Positions 39,346 to 49,084 of a stretch of DNA of 64,000 nucleotides are shown here, in pieces. The stretch's first letter is position 1, and every line of letters begins with the position of its first letter. This DNA is from an uncultured Ruminiclostridium sp. (lineage in GTDB: Bacteria > Bacillota > Clostridia > Oscillospirales > Ruminococcaceae), in the NCBI GenBank assembly GCA_910579265.1, contig CAJTTE010000009.1, positions 1 through 64,000 of the forward strand, in the 5' to 3' direction. Made by a program: the position numbers and the translations under genes. The notes beneath the pieces are model-generated. The model ran no database searches and was not told the origin of the DNA. It saw nothing but the letters and a program-made list of their open reading frames with translations.

Positions 39346-41181
39346 ATGGGAAAAATTATAGGAATCGACTTGGGAACAACCAACTCCTGCGTATCGGTTA
39401 TTGAAGGCGGAGAACCTACGGTCATCACCAACTCCGAGGGAAGCAGAACCACACCTTCAGTCGTTGCCTTTACCAAGGACGGAGAGCGGCTCGTAGGACA
39501 GCTCGCAAAGAATCAGGCGGTTACAAATCCTGATAAGACGGTAATTTCAATCAAGCGCCATATGGGCAGCGACTATAAGGTAGATATCGACGGTAAGAAG
39601 TATACTCCTCAGGAAATTTCGGCAATGATCCTTCAAAAGCTTAAGACGGAAGCCGAGAATTATCTGGGCGAAAAGGTGAGCGATGCCGTAATCACAGTTC
39701 CCGCATACTTTACCGACTCACAGCGTCAGGCGACCAAGGACGCCGGACAGATAGCCGGACTTAACGTTCACCGTATTATAAACGAGCCGACCGCCGCAGC
39801 TCTGGCCTACGGCATCGATAAGGGCGATGAACAGAACGTTGTCGTATATGACCTGGGAGGAGGAACTTTCGACGTTTCGATCATCGAGATCGGGGACGGA
39901 GTTCAGCAGGTGCTGGCTACCGCAGGTAATAACCGTCTCGGCGGTGACGATTTTGATCAGAGAATCATCGACTTTTTGGCAGATGAATTCAAAAAATCCG
40001 ACGGAACCGACCTCAGAAACGACAAATTCGCTATGCAGCGCTTAAAGGATGAGGCGGAGAAGGCGAAGATCGCGCTCTCAAACACTACCTCGGTCAATAT
40101 AAACATCCCTTATATCACAGCAGACGCCAATGGCCCCAAGCATCTTAACATTACTCTTTCCAGAGCAAAATTCAACGATCTTACCTCGGATCTGGTAAAG
40201 GCGACCATGGGACCTCTGGAGCAGGCTATAAAAGACAGCGGACTTAAGATCAGCGAGATAGACAAGGTCCTTCTCGTAGGCGGTTCAACACGTATTCCCG
40301 CAGTTCAGGAGGCAGTCAAGAATTATGTCGGAAAGGATCCGTTCAAGGGCATCAATCCCGACGAATGCGTTTCCGTGGGAGCGGCTATTCAAGGCGGCGT
40401 TCTCAACAAGGAGGTAAGCGGACTTCTCCTTCTTGACGTTGCTCCTCTTTCCCTGGGCGTAGAGACTGCGGGAGGCGTTTGCACAAAGATGATCATGCGC
40501 AATACCACCATACCTACAAAGAAATCACAGATTTTCTCCACCTATGCCGACAATCAGCCCAGCGTCGATATCAATGTTTTACAGGGTGAGCGTGATTTCG
40601 CAAAGGATAACAAGTCCCTCGGAACATTCCGTCTCGACGGTATAGCTCCGGCTCCCAGAGGAATACCTCAGATAGAAGTTACCTTCGATATAGACGCTAA
40701 CGGTATAGTAAACGTTTCGGCAAAGGATCTCGGAACCGGTAAGGAACAGCATATTTCCATAACCGCCTCCACCAACATGAGCAAGGAGGATATCGACAAA
40801 GCTGTCAAAGAGGCAGAGGCATTTGCGGAAGAAGATAAGAAGCGCCGCGAAGAGGTGGATCTCCGCAATGAAGCTGACTCGATGGTCTATCAGACAGAGA
40901 AGTCTTTAAACGAGTTCGGCGATAAGGTGACCGCCGAGGAAAAAGGACAGGTGCAGCCTAAAATCGACGCTCTTAAGGAAGCCCTTAACGGTACGGATAC
41001 GGAAAAAATAAAATCCGCCAAGGATGAGTTGCAGACAGCCTTCTACGCAGTAGCAGAAAGGGTTTATAAGGAGCAGGGCGCACAGGCCCAGCAGGCAGAT
41101 GTAAACGTGAGCGGAGAGGGAAGCAGCTCCGCAGGCGGAAACGATAATGTCGTAGATGTAGATTATAAAGACGCCGACTGA
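39346..41181 (+). CDS. dnaK: Molecular chaperone DnaK (Hsp70)
   Basis: A 611-residue ATP-dependent chaperone. MGKIIGIDLGTTNSCVSVIE opens the ATPase domain, with VYDLGGGTFDVSI and LVGGSTRIPAVQ as further Hsp70 signatures. The substrate-binding domain starts near LLLDVAPLSLGVETAGG and the lid lies at ~500-580. The last ~30 residues are Gln/Ala/Gly-rich and end VVDVDYKDAD, close to the EEVD-like bacterial ends. It follows grpE by 77 nt and works with GrpE and DnaJ. Confidence 0.98.
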   Translation: MGKIIGIDLGTTNSCVSVIEGGEPTVITNSEGSRTTPSVVAFTKDGERLVGQLAKNQAVTNPDKTVISIKRHMGSDYKVDIDGKKYTPQEISAMILQKLKTEAENYLGEKVSDAVITVPAYFTDSQRQATKDAGQIAGLNVHRIINEPTAAALAYGIDKGDEQNVVVYDLGGGTFDVSIIEIGDGVQQVLATAGNNRLGGDDFDQRIIDFLADEFKKSDGTDLRNDKFAMQRLKDEAEKAKIALSNTTSVNINIPYITADANGPKHLNITLSRAKFNDLTSDLVKATMGPLEQAIKDSGLKISEIDKVLLVGGSTRIPAVQEAVKNYVGKDPFKGINPDECVSVGAAIQGGVLNKEVSGLLLLDVAPLSLGVETAGGVCTKMIMRNTTIPTKKSQIFSTYADNQPSVDINVLQGERDFAKDNKSLGTFRLDGIAPAPRGIPQIEVTFDIDANGIVNVSAKDLGTGKEQHISITASTNMSKEDIDKAVKEAEAFAEEDKKRREEVDLRNEADSMVYQTEKSLNEFGDKVTAEEKGQVQPKIDALKEALNGTDTEKIKSAKDELQTAFYAVAERVYKEQGAQAQQADVNVSGEGSSSAGGNDNVVDVDYKDAD

Positions 41182-41274
41182 TTTTCAACACTATAAGAAA
41201 AAAGCAAAAATAAAAAGCGGCGTAATTTGAGCGGTAGAAAAAGATCCCGTTCTTTGATACGAAACCTTTGACCT

Positions 41275-41308
41275 AAGGCAGCGCCGGAAAACAGGCGTTG
41301 CCTTAAGG
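41275..41308 (+). other. Hairpin of paired MITE-like ends after dnaK
   Basis: CCTAAGGCAGCGCC and GGCGTTGCCTTAAGG are inverted with only 7 nt between them. Their sequence resembles the terminal repeats of MITE family A without the interior. It might end the hrcA-grpE-dnaK transcript, though no T run follows. Confidence 0.5.
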
Positions 41309-41315
41309 TGTCTAC

Positions 41316-41529
41316 TTAAGGCAGCACCGCACAATCACCGGATTAGGGCTTCGAGTGTGCCTTGCCTGCATATCCCCTTGCACAAGCCTTCTTGAAATAC
41401 GCCGATATTTCCGCATAGGATTTGTATGATACCGCGCCACATGGAGTAGAAAAATATCCGATCAAAGCGAATATCAAGAAAACATCCACGGCGCAATTCA
41501 CATATGATAATTGCGCGGCGCTGTTTTAA
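41316..41529 (+). mobile_element. MITE family A, diverged long copy 4
   Basis: It begins TTAAGGCAGCACCGCACAAT and ends with an inverted ATTGCGCGGCGCTGTTTTAA. CTTGAAATACG in the interior matches the family, but extra sequence makes it ~214 bp. It lies in the dnaK-dnaJ gap. Confidence 0.7.
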
Positions 41530-41933
41530 GGCAATATATTTTAGGCGGCAGGAATTATTTCGTATTTCCGCGGACGTGTTTTTATGACTATTTAATACCC
41601 ATCCATTTTTAGACTGACGTAATATCCGCAGTTTAAAAACGGATCGAACCCGAACACTAATCCGATAGCTTTAAAAGGGATCAGTATAAAACGTTTTTAA
41701 AACACAGGCGGATCATACGTATCATTCAAGCCGTTCAAAGGCGATAAACAGAATACCGCTTCGGGCACGTTCCGGATGAGGGTCGAACATTTAAACGGTC
41801 AAGACGAGCCGGTCACACCGCTTTTTCATTTAATATGTATACGATCCGGGGACGGCAACGGAAAAACAACTTCACAGGCAAAGCCCGGCATAATGTATGA
41901 TTCCGGGCAGCGCCCGATAATATGGAGATAGCT

Positions 41934-43118
41934 ATGGCAGAAAAAAGAGATTATTACGAGGTTCTCGGCTTACAAAAGGGAGCATCGGAGGCGGAAATAA
42001 AATCCGCTTATCGTAAGTTAGCAAAGAAATACCACCCCGACCTTAATCCCGACAACCCTGAGGCTGAAGCAAAATTCAAGGAGGTCAACGAAGCCAACGA
42101 CGTTCTTTCCGACCCTGACAAAAGAGCTAAGTATGACCGGTTCGGTCACGCGGGGGTAGATCCGTCCTATGGCGGCGGAGCAGGGGGATACGGTTACGGC
42201 GGAGGATTCGGAGGATTTTCCGCAGACGGCGGAATAGATCTGGGAGACATTTTCGACAGTATTTTCGGCGGAGGAGGAAGCAGCAGAAGATCTAATCCAA
42301 ACGCGCCGATGAGAGGCTCGGATATAGCCATAAGCCTTGATATAAGTTTTATGGAGGCGTGTAAGGGCGTTTCTCATGATGTGGAGATAACCCGTGCGGA
42401 AACCTGTGACAGCTGCAACGGCAGCGGTGCAAAAACCGGCACGACTCCCAAGACCTGTCCGGATTGTCACGGCTCAGGATATGTGAGGGTCACTCAGCGC
42501 ACAATGCTTGGTTCCATGAGCAGTCAGAGGACCTGTACCAAGTGCGGCGGAAAGGGAAAGATAATAGACAATCCCTGTCCCTCCTGCAACGGCAACGGAA
42601 GAGTACAGAAGCGCAAAAAGGTGACAATACATGTTCCCGCAGGTATTGACAACGGTCAGACCCTTACCGTAAGAAATGAAGGAAACGCAGGTACAAACGG
42701 AGGCAGCAAGGGCGATCTTAACGTAAGGATAACCGTCCGCAGGGACAGCCTGTTCGAGCGAAGAGGCTTTGATATCTGGGTGGAGCTTCCTATTTCATAC
42801 ACGCAGGCGGCATTGGGCGACGAGGTAACGGTACCGACCATCGACGGTAATGTAACATACAGAATCCCCGAAGGCACTCAGCCCGGCGATGTTCTAAGGC
42901 TAAAGGGCAAGGGCGTTCAATTTCTTCAGCGCGAGGGAAGAGGAGATATGATGGTAAGGGTCATCATAGAAGTGCCCAAAAAGCTTACAAAACAGCAAAG
43001 GGAGCTTTTGCAGCAGCTTGAGCAGCATATGACCGAAAAGAATTTTGAGAAAAAAGAGACTTTTAAGGATAAGCTTAAGAAGCTGGGCGAGGATATAAAG
43101 AAAAATATGGGTATGTAA
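41934..43118 (+). CDS. dnaJ: Molecular chaperone DnaJ (Hsp40)
   Basis: A 394-residue co-chaperone that delivers clients to DnaK and triggers its ATPase. J domain (MAEKRDYYEVLGLQKGASEA, HPD in KYHPDLNP), a Gly/Phe-rich linker (~78-115), four zinc-binding repeats CDSCNGSG, CPDCHGSG, CTKCGGKG and CPSCNGNG, then the C-terminal substrate domains. I chose the ATG at 41934 after GGAGATAG; a GTG/ATG four codons upstream is less typical. It is split from dnaK by 750 bp with MITE DNA, so it probably has its own promoter. Confidence 0.97.
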   Translation: MAEKRDYYEVLGLQKGASEAEIKSAYRKLAKKYHPDLNPDNPEAEAKFKEVNEANDVLSDPDKRAKYDRFGHAGVDPSYGGGAGGYGYGGGFGGFSADGGIDLGDIFDSIFGGGGSSRRSNPNAPMRGSDIAISLDISFMEACKGVSHDVEITRAETCDSCNGSGAKTGTTPKTCPDCHGSGYVRVTQRTMLGSMSSQRTCTKCGGKGKIIDNPCPSCNGNGRVQKRKKVTIHVPAGIDNGQTLTVRNEGNAGTNGGSKGDLNVRITVRRDSLFERRGFDIWVELPISYTQAALGDEVTVPTIDGNVTYRIPEGTQPGDVLRLKGKGVQFLQREGRGDMMVRVIIEVPKKLTKQQRELLQQLEQHMTEKNFEKKETFKDKLKKLGEDIKKNMGM

Positions 43119-43280
43119 TATAACAGGTATCTGAATAGCCGTCATTTGCACGATCTTTACCGACAGCGGACGCTTTCCGCGTTAAAGAACAACGGTGGGT
43201 TATCCCAAAGGGATAACCGGGAAATACCCACGCATCTCTTCGTCTTTTCTTGAAATCTCCATGCTTTTAGCGAAATCCTA

Positions 43281-43458
43281 TTAAGGCAATACCGCATAAT
43301 GACCGCCTGACGGCTTTGCGTGCGGCTTGCTTGCATATTTTCCTTTATCTTACACAAATTCACCTTGAAATACGTCAGTATTCCTGCGTGGAATTTTTGC
43401 AAGCTTACGAAATATCTGACTGCGCAATTCACGCAATCATTGTGCGGTGTTGCCTTAA
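43281..43458 (+). mobile_element. MITE family A, full copy 5
   Basis: 178 bp from TTAAGGCAATACCGCATAAT to ATTGTGCGGTGTTGCCTTAA. The interior matches copies 2 and 3 closely. It lies 160 bp after dnaJ. Confidence 0.88.
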
Positions 43459-43913
43459 TTTTCTTTATTTTCAGATACTTCCAGATACTTCCTGACCGCA
43501 GACGCCCGGTGCATGAAAAATTTCCGAAGCATTACCGTATTTCTCCGCTTTTTCCTTTAAACGGCCGCTTGTTCATCAGGGACATACAAAATTGCTTAGG
43601 ATCTGTCTGCGTAGAAACCGGTACGCTTCTTTTCGGTTTATTTTACCGACGGCTTGCGTTTCGTCATTTGCTTTGCTGCCGGCATATCCTTGAGGCGGCT
43701 TTGGTCAGATGACCGAACATCTTGTGTGTTAAATATTCTTGGCTTGCGCCGGAAAAACATCGAAACTTTGCTTTTTCCTCGGTAGACCAGCTCGAAAATC
43801 AACCCGCTATTCTTATGCAGGAATTTTAACGGTTTTAAGATACGCCTTTGATCTTCGGTTAAGGTATAGAGAAATAATATGGAGGACCAAGGATCGTATA
43901 AACGATTCTTTAT

Positions 43914-43954
43914 AAAAGCAACGCTCTCAATATCATTGAGAGCGTTGCTTTTTA
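43914..43954. terminator. Strong bidirectional terminator
   Basis: AAAAGCAACGCTCTCAAT and ATTGAGAGCGTTGCTTTT are perfect 18-bp arms around a 3-nt loop. Confidence 0.92.
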
Positions 43955-44033
43955 GGCTACGGCAAAAAATATGTGTTATGATCAGGCTATAAAGCTCTGA
44001 TCTCAGAATCGATTATCTTCGAAAATAACGAAA

Positions 44034-44186
44034 AAAGCCTGCTTAGCATTTTTCGGAATGCATCCTGCTTCCTCTTTTTTGTGTTTCATCGTTTTTTTGA
44101 TGTACGTCAAGTGCGTCTTAAAAAAATCGCCTCAAAATACATGAAAGTTGCGAAAACCACATGCCTTGAGCTGCTGAACAGGCTCT
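44034..44186 (+). mobile_element. MITE family C, degenerate copy
   Basis: It begins AAAGCCTGCTTAGCATTTTT and ends GAGCTGCTGAACAGGCTCT, with an interior (TTGATGTACGTCAAGTGCGT, AAATCGCCTCAAAATAC) matching the copy at 59,404-59,566. It is shorter and more diverged. Confidence 0.65.
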
Positions 44187-44221
44187 AAAAGACGAAATAA
44201 AGGCGTAGCCGGCATGATGCG

Positions 44222-46075
44222 CTATATTTCTTCCAGCCAAAGCTTTGAAACAGCGTCAGACGGCATTCTCCAGTCTCCTCTGGGGGACAGGGACACCGAT
44301 CCGATTTTAGGCGCATCCGGGAGGCACGAACGTTTGAATTGTTGGGAGAAGAAGCGGCGGTAAAAGTTTTTAAGCCACTTTTCTATGATTTCAGACGAGT
44401 ATTTTCCGTCAAAGGCGTAGAGCGCAAGACGAAAAATCTTTTTTGGCGGAAAGCAGCGCCGGATCGCATAATACAAAAAGAAATCATGAAGCTCATACGG
44501 TCCCACAAGATCTTCGGTTTTCTGACTGATCTCTCCGTTTTCGGCGGGAAGAAGTTCCGGACTTACCGGCGTATCCAGTATGTCGTAAAGCACTTCGCGA
44601 AGCTCCGCATTATCCGAGGAGTCGGCATAAAAGCGTACTATATGACGGATAAGGGTTTTTGGTATTCCCGCATTGACACCATACATCGACATATGATCGC
44701 CGTTATAGGTCGCCCAGCCCAGCGCCAGCTCCGACAGGTCTCCGGTGCCTACCACAAGGCCGTTTTCCTTATTGGCTATATCCATAAGTATCAGCGTGCG
44801 CTGTCTTGCCTGTGCGTTTTCATATACAACGCTCCGGTCTTCGGGATCATGAGCTATATCTTCAAAATGCTGCATAACCGATTTTGTTATGTCAACCTCT
44901 CTCAACGCAACCCCCAATGCTTCGCAAAGACGTATTGCATTTGATTTTGTGCGCTTTGTGGTTCCGAAGCAGGGCATAGTTACCGCTATGATATCCTTTC
45001 GTGAGCGGTTCATGATATCGGCCGCCTTTACAGACGCAAGGAGCGCCAGGCAGCTGTCCAGTCCGCCGGATATACCGATGATCAAGGTCTTCGCAGCGGT
45101 GTGCGCGATCCGTTTTTTCAATCCGTTGCTTTGCATCAACAATATGCTCTCACAGCGCCGAGCCCTGTTTTTTTCATCGTGAGGAACAAAGGGGGCGGGG
45201 CTTACGGTCCTTGTGAGCACCGTTTCTTTAAGCTCGGTCTCAAATTCTATAACATTGGCCGCTTTTTCAAAGGTAAAGGCGGTGTTTTTTTGTCGTTCCG
45301 CAGCTAAGCCGAAAACATCGATTTCCGATATTATCATCCGGTTTTCGAAGGGTTTTGTCTCTTCCAGCAAAACGCCGTTTTCCGCTATCAGGTTGTGACC
45401 TGAGAACACAAGATCGGAGGTGCTTTCGCCGTCACCGGCAGAGGCGTACACATAGCCGCATATCAGACGGCCGCTTTGTCCGGTCACAAGGTTTCTCCGG
45501 TATTCTTCCTTGCCGATCATCTCATTGCTTGCGCTAAGATTAAGTATTATGGCGGCTCCGCTTACGGCAAGCTCGGCGGAAGGAGGGGCGGGTACCCACA
45601 GATCCTCGCAGATCTCAACCCCGAAGGAAAATTCCGGCATGTTCCCGCACCTGAATACCGTAGGCTGTTCTTCACGGCATTCGGTAAAATTCCGTTTTTC
45701 GTAAAACTCGTTATAATTAGGGAGGTTTTTCTTTCCCACCGTTCCCAAAAGCACACCCTTTTGTAAAACGGCGGCGGCATTTATGAGTTTTCCGTCTTTT
45801 ATAACAGGAAGCCCCACAACAGATATTATATCAAGATCACGGGTCTCTTTCATTATTCGCAGAAGCTGCTTCGCCGCTCCCTTAATCAACAAAGGCTGAG
45901 AAAACAGGTCGCCGCAGGTGTAGCCGGTGACGCACAGCTCCGGAAGCGTCAGAAGCTTGACTCCCGCTTCATATGCGTCTTTGATGCATTTAATTATGCT
46001 GTCCGCGTTAAATTCAACATCCGCCACTTTTATTGAGGGGGTTGCAGCGGCAACTTTTATAAATCCGTCTTTCAT
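44222..46075 (-). CDS. nadE: Glutamine-dependent NAD+ synthetase
   Basis: A 617-residue two-domain enzyme that makes NAD+ from nicotinate adenine dinucleotide, ATP and glutamine. The N-terminal glutaminase (nitrilase fold) has the Glu in LLTLPELCVTGYTCGD, the Lys in GTVGKKNLPNYNEFYEKRNF and the Cys in GVEICEDLWVP. The C-terminal synthetase has the PP-loop IGISGGLDSCLALLASV and VVGTGDLSELALGWATYNGD. It is monocistronic, converging with dnaJ across the terminator at 43,914. Confidence 0.96.
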   Translation of the reverse strand: MKDGFIKVAAATPSIKVADVEFNADSIIKCIKDAYEAGVKLLTLPELCVTGYTCGDLFSQPLLIKGAAKQLLRIMKETRDLDIISVVGLPVIKDGKLINAAAVLQKGVLLGTVGKKNLPNYNEFYEKRNFTECREEQPTVFRCGNMPEFSFGVEICEDLWVPAPPSAELAVSGAAIILNLSASNEMIGKEEYRRNLVTGQSGRLICGYVYASAGDGESTSDLVFSGHNLIAENGVLLEETKPFENRMIISEIDVFGLAAERQKNTAFTFEKAANVIEFETELKETVLTRTVSPAPFVPHDEKNRARRCESILLMQSNGLKKRIAHTAAKTLIIGISGGLDSCLALLASVKAADIMNRSRKDIIAVTMPCFGTTKRTKSNAIRLCEALGVALREVDITKSVMQHFEDIAHDPEDRSVVYENAQARQRTLILMDIANKENGLVVGTGDLSELALGWATYNGDHMSMYGVNAGIPKTLIRHIVRFYADSSDNAELREVLYDILDTPVSPELLPAENGEISQKTEDLVGPYELHDFFLYYAIRRCFPPKKIFRLALYAFDGKYSSEIIEKWLKNFYRRFFSQQFKRSCLPDAPKIGSVSLSPRGDWRMPSDAVSKLWLEEI

Positions 46076-46311
46076 TTATGCAGTCCTTTCGTTTCAATGA
46101 TTTCATTTTATCATTTTCCGGAAAAAAATTCAAGGGTATATCCGTTTTATTATTTTCGCCGCGATTGACTTTTGAGCCGTTGTAGGCTATAATGAAAAGC
46201 AGTGATAAAAGTTTTTCCGTACCGTTCAGGTAAGCCGCTACAGGATGAGGCGGATAGCGGTACGGATATAAGGCCGGAATACGGGCATTGTTTCGCAGAA
46301 AGCGGTTTTAT

Positions 46312-46473
46312 TATTGCTCCACCAGGTAACTTTTGAAGAATTTGTGCTCCGAATGGCTGTGGAAAGACAAGGAAGAAGACCGCAGGAATATGCGCATATT
46401 TCAAGGGCTTCCAACGAAGTATTTAGGCAGCCGGGCAAGCAGAATAATTCAAGAGTTGCTTGGGGGAGCAATA
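46312..46473 (-). mobile_element. MITE family B, copy 2 (inverted relative to copy 1)
   Basis: 162 bp from TATTGCTCCACCAGGTAACT to AGTTGCTTGGGGGAGCAATA. The interior (GGAAGAAGACCGCAGGAATA, TGCGCATATTTCAAGGGCTT) is the reverse complement of the copy at 30,245-30,406. Confidence 0.85.
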
Positions 46474-46744
46474 AGCAAATAATTTCGGATAAGCCGAAGC
46501 CTTGCTTCAGTATCGGCCGCTTGAAGCCATCGCAGGAATGGGACGCCGAGTCAAACCTGACGCGCCTGCGTCTTGCAGGGTCATATTGCTTCAGTTTGTA
46601 AAAAAGTTATATTTATGCCGTCCCGGTAATAAAATTATGTCCGGAAATCCGCATATTATTTTACACAGGCAATTTCCGACGATTTTTGAAAATGCTCATG
46701 ATCATTGATGCAAAAATGCAAAAAAATTTTAAAAAGGAAAAAAT

Positions 46745-49084
46745 ATGGAGTATTTAAAAAACATCATCAAATTTGACCATCCCGGTGATTTCGGAAAATG
46801 GGAACAGGAATGTCAGCCTATCGGAAACGGGTATATGGGCGCAAGCTTTTTCGGAGGTATACAAAAAGAAAAAATCGTTCTTAACGAAAAAACCCTTTGG
46901 GTAGGGGGGCCGTCGGAAAATAACAAGGATTATTACGGAGGCAACAAGCCCGGCAGTTATCCCTATGTCAAACAGGTTCAGCAGCTTCTTCATGACGGAA
47001 GATATGACGAAGCCACAGCTGTTTTGCCTAAGCTTACCGGCCTCGAAACAGGCTCGGGAGCGTATCAGCTTCTTTGCAACCTTTATCTGGAGCAGGACGT
47101 GGATGAAAGCGCGGCAACCGGTTACAGCCGTGAGCTGGATATGGATAAGGCGCTGTTTACGACCGCTTTTTCGGTCGGAGGCGTAAAATATACGAGAGAA
47201 GCATTCGCAAACTACCCGTCCAATGTCATTTGTATAAGAATCAGATCGGATAAGGCGTCTATGATAAATGCAAGGATTTATCCGGGTGAAATACAGGAGG
47301 ACGGAGTCGTTGAAGCAAAGGGCGATTCGCTTATTTATCAGGGAGCGCTTAAGGAAAACATGCTCCGGTACTGCTGCGGGATCAGAGTTCTGGCACAGAG
47401 CGGGGAAATCGAAGCAAAGGGCGGCAGTCTCTACATAAAGGGCGCGGATGAGGCAATTTTATTCGTTACGGCTTCGACCGATTACAGTTCCGATCTTAAT
47501 AAGAAATTCAGAAACGGCACGGATCCGCTGATACCGGTTTCCCTTAGACTTGATAAGGCGTTGGACGCAGGGTATGAGCGTCTTTATAGCGAGCATTCCG
47601 AGGATTACGGCCGGCTGTTCCGCCGGTGCAGACTTTCGCTTAACGGGGCAGGGGGAGAGCCTGCTGCCGCCGACAAGCTCGTTAAGGGCTACGCAGACGG
47701 CGATATCAAGCTGAGATCCGAGCTGGAGGAGCTTTACTTTCAGTTCGGAAGATATATGCTTATCAGCAGCTCCAGGGACGGTTCTCTTCCGGCAAATTTA
47801 CAGGGAGTATGGAACGAATCCAACTGTCCGCCGTGGAATTGCGATTACCATATAAACGTTAATTTACAAATGAATTACTGGGGAGCATATAACACTAATC
47901 TTGCCGAAACGGCAATACCGCTTATAGATTTTATTGACGATTTAAGGCCTTCGGGAAGGATAACCGCAAAGGAATATTTCGGTATAGTTTCTGACGATGA
48001 AAATCCCGAAAACGGCTGGACCGCCCATACCGCCGTGAATATCTTCGGCTGGACCGCTCCGGGGTGGGATTTCTATTGGGGCTGGTCCACCGCAGCAGCA
48101 GCCTGGCTCATGCAGAATATCTGGGAGCATTTTGAATTTACCGGAGACAGAGAATATCTTGAAAAGCGGATATATCCGATTATGCTGGAAAGCGTCAGGT
48201 TTTACAGCCAATGGCTAATATACGACGACAAGCAAAACAGACTTGTATCAACGCCTACCTATTCTCCGGAGCACGGTCCTGTGACTATAGGAAATACCTA
48301 TGAGCAGTCGCTTATAGAACAGCTTTACCGCGACTTTATACGGGCGAGCGAGATCCTGGACAGGGACGCCGAGCTGAGGGAAAAAATAAAAAAGGACGTT
48401 GAAATGCTCAGGCCTTATCATATCAGCAGTAAGGGCTTTGTAAAGGAATGGTACGAAGAGGACGAGGAAGGATTTGACAATTCGAAGGTACAGAAAAACC
48501 ACCGTCATATAAGTCACCTTATGGGCTTATATCCCGGGAAAGCTATTACCCATATGACTCCGGAGCTTATGAGGGGCGCCGTAAACACTATGAATGACAG
48601 GGGCGACGAATCCACAGGCTGGGCAAGGGCATACAAGCTTAACCTATGGGCAAGGACATGGGACGGAAACAGGGCTTACGGTATTTTAAGCGGACTTCTT
48701 TCCGACTGTACCTACATTAACTTATTTGATTTTCATCCGCCTTTTCAGCTTGACGGCAATTTCGGCGGAAGCGCCGGGATAGCGGAAATGCTCCTGCAAA
48801 GCCATGAGGGGTATATCCATCCTCTTGCATCGCTTCCGGACGCATGGGAAGAGGGAGCGTTCGAGGGCCTCTGCGCCAGAGGAGGTTTCGAGGTAAGCGC
48901 ATATTGGAAGGAAAAAAGGCCGACATGTATTAAGGTGCTGTCCAAGCTGGGCGGGACGCTCAAGATCAGGTGCAGCAGCCCTGTAAGTGTTACCGTTGAC
49001 GGTAAAAAAGCAGACTGGTCCTTTGAGAAGGGTATTGTTTCGGTGGAAAGCATCTGCGGCAAGGAGTATGTGTTTGACTTTTAG
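46745..49084 (+). CDS. GH95 alpha-L-fucosidase
   Basis: A 779-residue glycosidase removing alpha-1,2-linked L-fucose (some members act on L-galactose). N-terminal beta domain with PIGNGYMGASFFGGIQKEKI. The catalytic (alpha/alpha)6 barrel has YHINVNLQMNYWGAYNTNLA (the Asn pair that activates water), YSPEHGPVTIGNTYEQS (catalytic Glu) and FHPPFQLDGNFGGSAGIAEM (Asp). There is no signal peptide, so it acts on imported oligosaccharides. AAGGAAAAAAT precedes the ATG. No transporter gene is adjacent. Confidence 0.93.
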   Translation: MEYLKNIIKFDHPGDFGKWEQECQPIGNGYMGASFFGGIQKEKIVLNEKTLWVGGPSENNKDYYGGNKPGSYPYVKQVQQLLHDGRYDEATAVLPKLTGLETGSGAYQLLCNLYLEQDVDESAATGYSRELDMDKALFTTAFSVGGVKYTREAFANYPSNVICIRIRSDKASMINARIYPGEIQEDGVVEAKGDSLIYQGALKENMLRYCCGIRVLAQSGEIEAKGGSLYIKGADEAILFVTASTDYSSDLNKKFRNGTDPLIPVSLRLDKALDAGYERLYSEHSEDYGRLFRRCRLSLNGAGGEPAAADKLVKGYADGDIKLRSELEELYFQFGRYMLISSSRDGSLPANLQGVWNESNCPPWNCDYHINVNLQMNYWGAYNTNLAETAIPLIDFIDDLRPSGRITAKEYFGIVSDDENPENGWTAHTAVNIFGWTAPGWDFYWGWSTAAAAWLMQNIWEHFEFTGDREYLEKRIYPIMLESVRFYSQWLIYDDKQNRLVSTPTYSPEHGPVTIGNTYEQSLIEQLYRDFIRASEILDRDAELREKIKKDVEMLRPYHISSKGFVKEWYEEDEEGFDNSKVQKNHRHISHLMGLYPGKAITHMTPELMRGAVNTMNDRGDESTGWARAYKLNLWARTWDGNRAYGILSGLLSDCTYINLFDFHPPFQLDGNFGGSAGIAEMLLQSHEGYIHPLASLPDAWEEGAFEGLCARGGFEVSAYWKEKRPTCIKVLSKLGGTLKIRCSSPVSVTVDGKKADWSFEKGIVSVESICGKEYVFDF

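Noticed and set aside
44020..44220. Possible RNA gene before nadE
   Set aside because: The structure is explained by the terminal repeats of a degenerate family-C MITE.
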